DNA of 64,000 nucleotides from Saccharum officinarum (taxonomy: Eukaryota; Streptophyta; Magnoliopsida; Poales; Poaceae), in the NCBI GenBank assembly GCA_020631735.1, contig CM036160.1, positions 7,966,746 through 8,030,745 of the forward strand, written 5' to 3'. Positions within the stretch are counted from its first letter, which is position 1, and every line of letters begins with the position of its first letter. The notes beneath the pieces were generated by a model. That model had not been told where the DNA came from and ran no database searches. It was given only the letters and a program-made list of their open reading frames with translations. Below, one piece after another: positions 55,303-64,000 of this stretch. The translations under genes and the position numbers were made by a program.

Positions 55303-56214
55303 CTTTTTTTTTGTTTTTTTGCCCCATTTTTTGTGGGGCCTTACTACAGTAAATAAATCCTTATTTTAAAATTTGGGATAATTTTGAGTTTTTTAACTAT
55401 ATTTCCTTAATTTTTTTCGTTTTATTGAATTTTTCCGACTATTCTAAATTTGAATTACGGGTACATGAAATAATGAAATTTGGTCATTCAAAAAATGGTA
55501 TTCATGATATTTAGAGTATGTGAAGGCCGTATCCAGGAAGTGGCATGAAATTTCGCGCATCATGTTGTCGTAACATGACGATGTACTCGCGGGGAAAGTG
55601 TATTTAAATTATGTAAAATCCAAACAAAGTCCGAAAATCACGAAACTTGTCGATGTGTCTTGTTGTCGCATGTGGAGGCCGTGGTAAAATTTTGAAAAAG
55701 TTTTAAGCAAGTTGTGACATCGGATGCCTAAAACCCAAACATCTCCACATGACGTCGAATGCCGTTCATGTGGAGATGTCTGGGTTTTAGGCATCTGACG
55801 TCACAACTTGCTCGAAACTTTTTTAATTTTTTACCATGGCCTCCACATGTGACAGCAAGACACATCGACAAGTTTCGTGATTTTTGGACTTTGTTTGAAT
55901 TTTATATAATTTAAATACACTTTCTCCGCGAGTACATCGTCATGTTACGGCAACATAATGCGCGAAATTTCATGTCACTTCCTGGATACGACCTCCACAT
56001 ACTCTAAATATCATGAATACTATTTTTTGAATGACCAAATTCCATTATTTTATGTACCCGTAATTCAAATGTGAAATAGTTAGAAAAATTCAATAAAACA
56101 AAAAAATTAAAAAAAATATAGTTAAAAAACTCAAAATTATCCCAAATTTTGAAATGAGGATTTATTTACTGTAGTAAGGCCCCACAAAAAAACAGGGCCA
56201 AAAAAACAAAAAAA
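55303..56214. repeat. ~0.9 kb near-perfect palindrome (hairpin) in CACTA element
   Basis: 55303-55754 is the imperfect reverse complement of 55763-56214, with an 8-base centre (TCGAATGC, 55755-55762). Paired landmarks include 'GGGGCCTTACTACAGTAAAT' against 'ATTTACTGTAGTAAGGCCCC', 'GTACTCGCGGGGAAAGTG' against 'CACTTTCTCCGCGAGTAC', and 'GGATGCCTAAAACCCA' against 'TGGGTTTTAGGCATC'. The arms run about 450 bp each with scattered mismatches. A transcript would form long double-stranded RNA. Confidence 0.92.
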
Positions 56215-56589
56215 ATAAATAATTTGTCAGGTGCCAGATCAGGGGCACCCGACAAAGAAATTTAAAAAAATAAAAAAAATACTTTGCCGAGTGCCTAACG
56301 GCACAGCACTCGGCAAAGGATGACGGTAGGAGGCCACCATCACGTCGACCACCTTTGCCGATGGCCTGGCTTTGCCGAGTGCATGGCACTCGGCAAAGGC
56401 CGATTTTTGCCGAAGGCTGGACTTTGCCGAGTTCCTGGCACTCGGCAAAGGTTGTTTTGCTGGGTGCATTCCTTTGCCGGGTGCCGCTGAGTCTGGCACT
56501 GGACAAAGAATGTCTTTGTCGGGTGCCCGATAAAAAACACCCGGCAAAGCATTTTGCATCCGGCAAATCGTCCGTTTCCTGTAGTGGCC

Positions 56590-57139
56590 GTTGCACATCT
56601 CCGGAGGCAGACATGTTGTCCACTTACGTCAAGGTCTTCGTTCATAGACGGCTCGCATTAATTATAACACCCGCCTCTATAGATAGCTACTTTCTTGGCC
56701 CTCCGAGGAACCCTCTGGATCCTAGTCTGTCATATAGATTATTCACCCTTAGGGGCGAAGCTGACCCTAGGAAGGTCCAGTCACAGCTATAAGACCACGT
56801 AGGACGCTCATCAGAAATGTGTCGTTTGTATGGTTAAACTCTTCTTCTCAATTATAATAATATACAAATATTTTTCGTATTCGAGAAAAAAATCATTAAT
56901 TAGGCGATATGTCACCATTTTTTATGATATGGCATCATACTACAGATGAAATTGGAGGGAATGGTTTCATACCGTGTGAAATAAGCATTGGGGGCATGAA
57001 ATTTCATTTCATCCAACAATCAGCCAATCATGAACATCGCATATTAAATTCTATGAGTAGCTTATGAAATAATAAAATGAAACAAGCATTGGATGGGGGA
57101 TGTTTCATTCACCATTTCAAAGCAGTATAGATGACATGG
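56590..57139. other. Flank between CACTA element and solo LTR
   Basis: No gene is recognised. 'ATGAAACAAGCATTGGATGGGGGATG' and 'GAAATAAGCATTGGGGGCATGAAA' (56980-57110) look like two related halves of a foldback element, continued after the solo LTR by 'ATGAAATACACCATTGGGATTGG' (60981). Confidence 0.4.
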
Positions 57140-60100
57140 TGTAACGGAACCGCCCAATTATACGAAATTAAGTAAAAAAATTCACCTGCCGGGGCAGAGA
57201 ACCTAGCAAACTTAAGCCCGTATAACCCGGTAGTCCATGAAATCTCGGGGGATCTCAAATTTTTCAACAAATAGCCAAGACCGTACTGGTTTAGTGGTTA
57301 CAGTTCACATGTGTACATAGTTCAAATATATCGGAGTTCAAGAAAGTTATTACAACACTGAGTCTGAAATAATAGGTAGCGAAATCATTATTGTCCAAAA
57401 TCAACACACACTGTTTTGTTTAAATAGTAGTGTCATACTGTAGTCTCCTCCAACAAAAGCATCGAGGTAAGAAGTATGTAACGACCATTTCCCTTGGTCC
57501 TAATAAACACCTGCAACAAGTGGGAGTAGAACCCTAAATACAAGAAGGTACTCAGCTAGACTTACCCGACAAAAACCAGAAATAACATGACACCAAGGAG
57601 TATGCAAGGCTTTATAGTGGGGTTGGCTTGACAACATTTTGCCTAAAAAGCGATAGCAATTAAACTACAATATTAATCTTTAACATCAATTTAACTTGTT
57701 CATTTAAACCTATCTAGATTTGCACATGTACTAGAGCAATCACTTGGATAAGATTAAGCAATCAATAGTAACCAATTCTGTTTAGCATTTTCCACATCAT
57801 ACTCATAACCATAACCATCATCATGTTCCATAATCACATTACTACGATGACGTAACTCAGTCCAGTTGCTCACTATCCAGGAGCGATGGTGACTCGAATC
57901 GATTACTAACCAGCTGGTGATGTATTCCCCACACAAACCACACTCACCGGCCCAATGAGCTACAGGTCACCTTTGGTACTATTTGGAAACAGTCGCGGGA
58001 CCGCCATGAACCCTATACACCTTGGGTTCCTCCCGCGCCAGGTCACTCAAGTTATGCCTGCCCACGCTGGAGCCAGGTCATTCTTGTCCACGGTCAACAG
58101 GGCCGAGGTGGTATTGGCATCATCTCAGTCACCGGTCAGAACAGAGCTACTAGGCTTCGCGGTTGGAAGTACTTATCCGGCCAGCTAAATGTGGGGCATG
58201 CGTTCAAAAAGGACTGAGGGCCGACAACGGTACGGTCCTTAATCGACACAGACGGAAACTACAAGCACACAAGACCCATGCCTTGCTGCCCAACATTCCG
58301 CCCGGTCTCCAATTATTCAACCACAAATGGTTCTCTTTCCATGATAGCACATTGCTAAACATGACATGTATCCACCTAAGGCGTAGGTGACGGGAAATCA
58401 CCCACTTCTACCGTATTAAGCATAACTAAGCAGATATTTCGAGACTAGACTTAAATAGGATCTCCGGATATATCAAGGTGTTCAAGGAATATCGTAGTGA
58501 TATGCATCAATGGTTTCAAGCAACTCCTATAACTTAATGCAACAACATATATAACATATATATTTATCTTGCTTTGATAAAGTAGGGAGACTTATAACGC
58601 TCCGGGGCTTGCCTTCTAGAAGGTTGATAGTCGGTGGTCCCGACACTTCAGCAGATCACCGTCTGGCTCCTCGACTTCTGGTTCTCCCAGGGGTGGCACC
58701 TCTCGTTGTATGACCTCCTCGGGAACTCCGTGCTCCACGTGTACTGCTTTTCTGCACCGATCCTGTATGATGCATGTGTGCATGGGTATAAGTGCAGATG
58801 GAAAAGACGCACCGATGGGATGGCACATGATGCTCATGCTCGCATGTGTATGTAAATGCACAATTCACATTCTACTTAACAAAGCAAGTTTGTACTTCTT
58901 CTCTATCTACTAATCACATGGAATAACAAACATGCATGCAATCACACCTAAGTATTTAGCTACTAACTACTTGCTGTATTACAAAACAAAAGAACCTGTC
59001 ACATCATACCAGCATGCTATTTTGGTGCTTCAAAGATACACCAAAGAAACCACTAGTAACTAATCATGCATTAAGGAAATTCCGATTAAACCCTAATTTA
59101 ATCTAGGTTTGAACATTAACCTATACTTTTAGTTCACAGAAAATTCTCAAAAAATTACAGTAGCCTAATCATGTCAAACATAGACTACCACCAAAATTTC
59201 ACTACATTTGAACGTCAATAACATCCTACACAAAAAGGACAAAAGCAGTGCTACACCATGCATGGAAAATACTTTGTACTACAAAAAGTACCAAACAGCA
59301 CATTGCATATTTTTCTTATGATTTACAGAGTAACTAATCATCATAGAAAAAGTTTCACATGCATGTATTATTCATATTTTTAGCCCTAGCAAAAATAACA
59401 AATGCAAGCCAAAAATGGCATTTGAACTACACCTCCATATTTTTCTATAAAACATGCATGCCATAAAATTTTCATAGATATTATATCATACAAGAAGCCT
59501 AACAAAACAAGTCTCTTATTTTTCTGAGCTACACAGAATTAAATATGCATTTTACAAGATATCAGCAATTTAAGGAATTAAATAAAACCTTATATAAAAT
59601 TTTCACAAACATGACATGCAATATTTTTATCCAGTAGATCTGCATCTAAGAAACATAACAAAATTGGTCTCACTCAAATTGGAGCATTTTTCACTGAGAT
59701 ATCAATTTTCAAAGCAATTAACAAATCTACAAAATTATTTCTTAAATCCGTTTTAAAGAAAATCGAAACCCTAATGGCTGGGTGCACCCGGTGCAGTGCA
59801 CCCTGGACCAGCCCAGGTCACTGCCGTGCGGGCCTGGTGACCCCACGGGTTAGCGAGCCAGCGGCAGGGGAGGAGCTCCCGCCAGCCGGATCACCGCCGG
59901 CGGCCGGCCTCCGGCGGCGCGACCAGCATCACTGGCCTCCTCACGGTGAGGCGAGCACGCCGATGCAGAGAAAGGATAAGATGGCAAACCCTAGCTATGG
60001 TGGTGGCTGACGCCGGCGGGCAGTGGCGCGGTAGCTCGACGGTCGCGGCGAGCCGGGCTACGACGAGGCTCGCAGGTTGGCGTATGGGCTTCGTGCGGTC

Positions 60101-60956
60101 GAGGCGGGCTCGGTGCCTCACGCGAGCCGAACCGGAGAAGGGTGGTGTGGCGGAGGAGCACTACGCCGGTGGGGCGCACGGCGGTGCTGTGGCTGTGCGG
60201 CTGCTGCTGCGACGCGGCTGCTGTTGGCGCAAGAGCGAGAAGGAGGAGGAGGAATGGGCCGCGGAGGGGGCGTCCCGACCAGGGTTAAGGCGGGGCGACT
60301 ACGGTCGGCCGGCTGGCCGCCGCCCACCACCGCCGGTGGTCGGCCGCCACGCGGCCAGCGCGGGATGGAGCGGGGCGGGCGCGCTCACGGGCAAGCCGGG
60401 CCAGCGAACCCCAAGTGGGCCGAAAACGGGGCGCTCGGCCCGTTTAAATAAAAAAAATCATTTTCATTTTCATTTTCTTTTTCAAAATAACAGCAGCAAA
60501 CCCCTATTTTGAGCATCTTAGATACATTTTTACAAGATGGGCCAAAAATAAAAGTTGATCAAGATTTTTGCGCTCTACAACTTTGTTAAAAGACACAAAG
60601 CCAAAATCCCAACCGATTTTGAACTAGGGTTAAAAAGTTGATTTTCAAATAAAAACCTTATTTTTCAAGGATAATTTTTAAAAGCAATATTTAGGAAAAT
60701 TTTCAAAAGGAACTTTGCTCCAAATTACTTGATGACCAATTTTAAGTTGTTTAAACACTCAAACAAGCATGTATGCAATCATAACAAGCATGATCACAGT
60801 ACTAATCTAATGAACGCAAGTAAATGCAACACTCATGTTTCATTAGCATGTTTCGGATGTTTTATTTATATAACATGAAATGCTCAAGAATGCATGATGG
60901 TGCTTATGCTCATGATTTGCAGATGCTAAATGCATGCGTAACACCGCGGTGTTACA
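57140..60956 (-). mobile_element. Solo Tekay/Del-like gypsy LTR
   Basis: This 3,817-bp LTR begins on the minus strand TGTAACACCGCGGTGTTACG and ends ...GGTTCCGTTACA. It is flanked by a perfect duplication CATGG (57135-57139, 60957-60961). No internal retroelement domain is adjacent. It has the same block structure as 1-2996 and 61373-64000. GC-rich open frames at 59946-60512 are LTR sequence. Confidence 0.9.
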
Positions 60957-60961
60957 CATGG

Positions 60962-61372
60962 TAACCAAGGTAACATCAAAATGAAATACACCATTGGGAT
61001 TGGCAATACCTTGCTCCGTACTCGTGTAATACAACGTTATCTTCTTTTTCCTCTTTCTTTCTGTAACTCCACCTAGGCGATGAATGTAACTCCACCATGA
61101 CCCTATTGTAACACCCCAGCTTGTTTGTATCCTATAACGGTTGTGGTTGTTGGCCCAAGGTTCTGGTGTGGTTGTGTTGTTGCCTGGTGGGTGGTTTAGT
61201 ACTACCTTAGAAATGTAGGTAGGTGAGAATTATTAGTTAACCTTGTTGTGGTGTCAAATATTGTGTCTCTAGCTTAACCTTTTTACATGAAGTGAGAAAG
61301 AAAGAGATGTGCTATAAGTTCGTAGGTTCGCTCCAATGGAAGTGATATGCTACATGGATATTGTATATAGGT
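60962..61372. other. Short host segment with a second LTR-like start
   Basis: TGTAACACCCCAGC at 61105 looks like the start of another TGTAACACC-type LTR in plus orientation, cut by the next insertion at 61373. Nothing else is recognised. Confidence 0.4.
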
Positions 61373-62501
61373 TGTAAGACCTGCTACGGCCGAACCACCC
61401 AAATTATATGGCCCACGTGTACTCTCATTGTCCTAAAGACTTTTGACTGTTGTACACGAAAGTCAGATAATCCGGTAGTCTGTCGGGTGTCCTTGGGGAA
61501 CCCCGAATCATCCACTTTTTATAACTCATACAAGATCAACAATGGAGTTGCCACAACATTATAACATTGATACAAAAATTTCATACATCGGAGTTGCGGA
61601 ATATTTACAACATAGGGTTACAAATCATGTTTAACTAAAACTTAACTTTAGATCCAAAAGACGAGTAGGACAGTGGAAGCAAATTAGAAGAGCATCTAAG
61701 GTAGAAGAGACACCCAGATCATGTCGAGCGACCGACATGACCTTGATTAGCAGCACAAGTCAGAACTTGCAACAGGGGTTTAACAAACCTTGAGTACATA
61801 AGGGTACGCAACAAGACTTACCCAACTAAAAGAAAAGACTCCAAGGGTATGCAAGCTTGAGAAAAGTTGAAAGCAAGAATAGCTTTTGTATAAAAGCTTA
61901 CTATAAGTGAATCCTTACTTTCCATGTTTTAGTTGCGCGTTAAGTTATCTGTAGTATCCAGTTTGCACCTAAACTATATCAATCACTTGCTTTAAGCATC
62001 ACATCTTATTTTCATCTCTTCATCTCTTTTTCATCATCACCATGTTCCATTGTTAACTACGATGCATTTCAGTTGATCGTGTCTCCATAACCGAGGAGCA
62101 ACGATGATTCGAATCGATTAAACCCAGCTTGGGATTCCCAACCACATGATATATGCAAGTCCCAAACCTACATATATCAACCTCTCCAAGGATCCTCCAA
62201 AACGTGAACTAGTCCGCGCTACCCGGGAATACAGTACTCCACCGCCCTACGCCAACCCCTTGCTTCCGTCCAACCAGGGATGCCCATAGTGCAAGTACAT
62301 GCTACTCCCACCATCTCCCACGCCTAGTGTGTGGTTGTCTTTTCACGTAATAGAATAGCCGAGGTAGCAGGCTTACCGGAGTATGTGGCCGGTACTACAA
62401 GTCACGACCACAAGCGGCCCTGCAACGATTGGTCCTTAATCGACACAGGCGGAGCACTACACCGAATCATTTCGCGATGCAAGCCACCTGCCCGGTCTTA
62501 A

Positions 62502-62537
<36 letters not shown>

Positions 62538-64000
62538 CATATCCATCATCATGGTGTTCTCTCTTTCCATACACAGAGTCGAGAAAAACAAAGATAAAAC
62601 CTGTCTCTCGCGAACAATGACACCATCATTCAACTTCTACCGAGGTCTAAGCATTACTAAGCATAAAGAGATCAACCTACTCATACTAGTGGGATATCAT
62701 TTGGAAGTATCTGGAATTCAAGGTAAATCATGCAGCAACGATTCCAACCAACTCCTACTCACTTAAAGCACATTTCACAAGACTTAAAGTGTAATAAAGT
62801 ATTTATAAAATAGAGGAGAGTTTATACTCTGGGGCTTGTCTTCGTTGCAGAGGAGGTTAGTTGCCACATAGGGTCATAGGAGTTAGACTTGGCATCAACA
62901 CCATAGATGGATGAACCTTCTCCGAACTTGATCAACATGGACCTTCTCACTCACGTACTCACGTGTATACGTAAATAAATGATGTATGCTTTAGCACAAT
63001 GGAATGTATGATATGATGCATGACAATGCATTGGTAAAAGCACAGCAAGATTAACTTGAGTACGATTTTCCTTCGCGGTACAATTGCAAGGATTATCTAT
63101 TAATCACTTTTAGAAATTATTATTAACAGGTTAATCTTGAGCACAACCAGCTAAGTAAAATGCCAAGGAACATTATTATGGTTATGTCCCAAGGTCTACA
63201 ATCAATCCAAAATATCATCAAGTCATATTGGGATTAACTCTTAATTACCTTAATCAATTAATTAACTAATTAAGCATAGAAAAGGTGATTAAATTAAACA
63301 TTGTCAAATTAAGCTCAAACTTTTTGTGGAGGTTGGTATTATCATAAGACAGTGGGAAAACAAATTTCATAATTTTTAAACATTTATTTTGGCCTACAAA
63401 ATTATAGAATTTGCATTTCTTAATTAAAAGAGGTAATTTTAAATCATGCCAAAACTATTCATTTTCCAGATTTAATATTTTTCCTAGGTAACCATCATCA
63501 CAGAGAAGCTACACAAAACTTTTCACAATTTTAGGAGCTCTAATTATTTTATTATGAATTAATCAAAAATGAGCACATAAAAGCATTTTCTGGAAAATGG
63601 AAAAATCATTTTCTTTCTTTGCAGTCACTGACAGATCGGCCCCACTGCTCAGGAACAGTTCCTCCGCGTTGAATGCGGCGGACCTCGGCTTTGACCGGCC
63701 AAAGCTCGCCGGCGGCGAGGTCTCCGGCGACTCGGTTAGCTCCTACGGCTTCCTCTATTCCTTGCGCATCGATTGGTAGTGCTGGTTGGTGCTCTAGCGG
63801 ACAGTGGCGAGCTCGTCGTCGGCCATGGCCGCACGGCGGCGCGGCAAAGCAGCAGACGCAACGAACGGCGAGGTTAGCGGTGCCGGCGAAACTTCCTACA
63901 GCATCACCGAGCCCTGTCGAATACTCCTTTCTAGCTGGTTGGTCGAATTAGAGCTCGCAACGAGCCTGACCACGCTCATGGCGGCTCGGCACGACTGCAC
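61373..64000 (-). mobile_element. Tekay/Del-like LTR, truncated by window end
   Basis: It starts TGTAAGACCTGCTACGG, which on the minus strand is the LTR 3' end ...GGTCTTACA. It runs parallel to the solo LTR at 57140. Shared landmarks are 'TACATCGGAGTT' or 'ATATCGGAGTT', 'GAGGAGCAACGATGATTCGAATCGATT' or 'GAGCGATGGTGACTCGAATCGATT', 'GGTCCTTAATCGACACAG.CGGA' and 'CAAGTACTATA'-free AT-rich blocks before a GC-rich tail (63620 onward). It may be a solo LTR or the 3' LTR of an element continuing outside. Confidence 0.75.
62504..62537. repeat. (ATT)n microsatellite
   Basis: About eleven uninterrupted ATT units, ending ATTATCAT. Confidence 0.95.

Larger units (their letters stand above)
51238..56586. 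mobile_element. Complete non-autonomous CACTA transposon carrying gene fragments
   Basis: The element starts CACTACAGGATTC and ends ...TTTCCTGTAGTG. It is flanked by the 3-bp duplication GCC (51235-51237, 56587-56589). Subterminal arrays of CTTTGCCG(G/A)GTGC and its complement occupy 51255-51790, 55200-55310 and 56225-56575, the signature of a large grass CACTA group. No transposase coding was found. The 3.4 kb interior contains exon-like fragments of an aldo-keto reductase (52609-52696, plus) and a secretory phospholipase A2 (54519-54620, minus), several local duplications, and a large hairpin. Confidence 0.93.

Noticed and set aside
59946..60512. 188-codon Arg/Gly-rich frame
   Set aside because: It sits in the GC-rich part of the solo Tekay-like LTR and has no recognisable domain.

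Overview
This is a 64 kb piece of a grass nuclear genome, most likely an Andropogoneae-type grass such as sorghum, sugarcane, Miscanthus or maize. That is inferred from the transposon families present and from the GC-rich coding style of the one intact gene. Bacterial-type organisation is absent. More than half of the window is transposable elements, many nested in one another. Two 100-N assembly gaps lie at 23034-23133 and 50046-50145.

Layout. 1-2996: minus-strand Tekay/Del-like gypsy LTR carrying a nested solo SIRE/Maximus-type copia LTR (535-2369, perfect TSD). 3000-9200: low-copy DNA with MITEs and a well delimited Mutator-like element (6455-8311, 11-bp TSD). 9653-18518: a Tat-lineage gypsy element on the minus strand with a decayed antisense ORF, interrupted at 18518 by a Maximus-type copia element (18519 to the first gap). 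24000-25200: CACTA terminus. 26132-35220: a minus-strand LINE split by a young copia element (27249-33042, perfect TSD) and by a small solo LTR (34407-34697). 36141-38201: an intact, intronless L-type lectin receptor kinase, the only full-length conventional gene. 43300-49800: a tandem duplication whose two units each carry a small secreted cysteine-rich peptide gene, one cyclotide-like and intact, one a frameshifted knottin. The units are separated by a 4.74 kb copia element sitting about 13 bp upstream of the second TATA box. 50146-50983: hAT transposase fragment. 51238-56586: complete CACTA element with exon-like fragments of an aldo-keto reductase and a secretory phospholipase A2, plus a roughly 0.9 kb hairpin. 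57140-60956: solo Tekay-like LTR with perfect TSD. 61373-64000: another Tekay-like LTR running off the window.

Function. The host genes suggest defence or surface perception (a receptor kinase and two cystine-rich peptides). The rest is transposon biology: nested insertion, LTR-LTR recombination to solo LTRs, gene-fragment capture and methylation-style decay of coding regions.

The least expected observations are: the peptide pair with conserved flanks but different cysteine scaffolds; the two-gene capture plus long hairpin in the CACTA element; and, inside the young copia element, an array of hairpins with conserved CCAACG loops on unrelated stems followed by five mini-hairpins with base-pair-preserving changes. 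All boundaries and identities were read by eye; no database search was possible.
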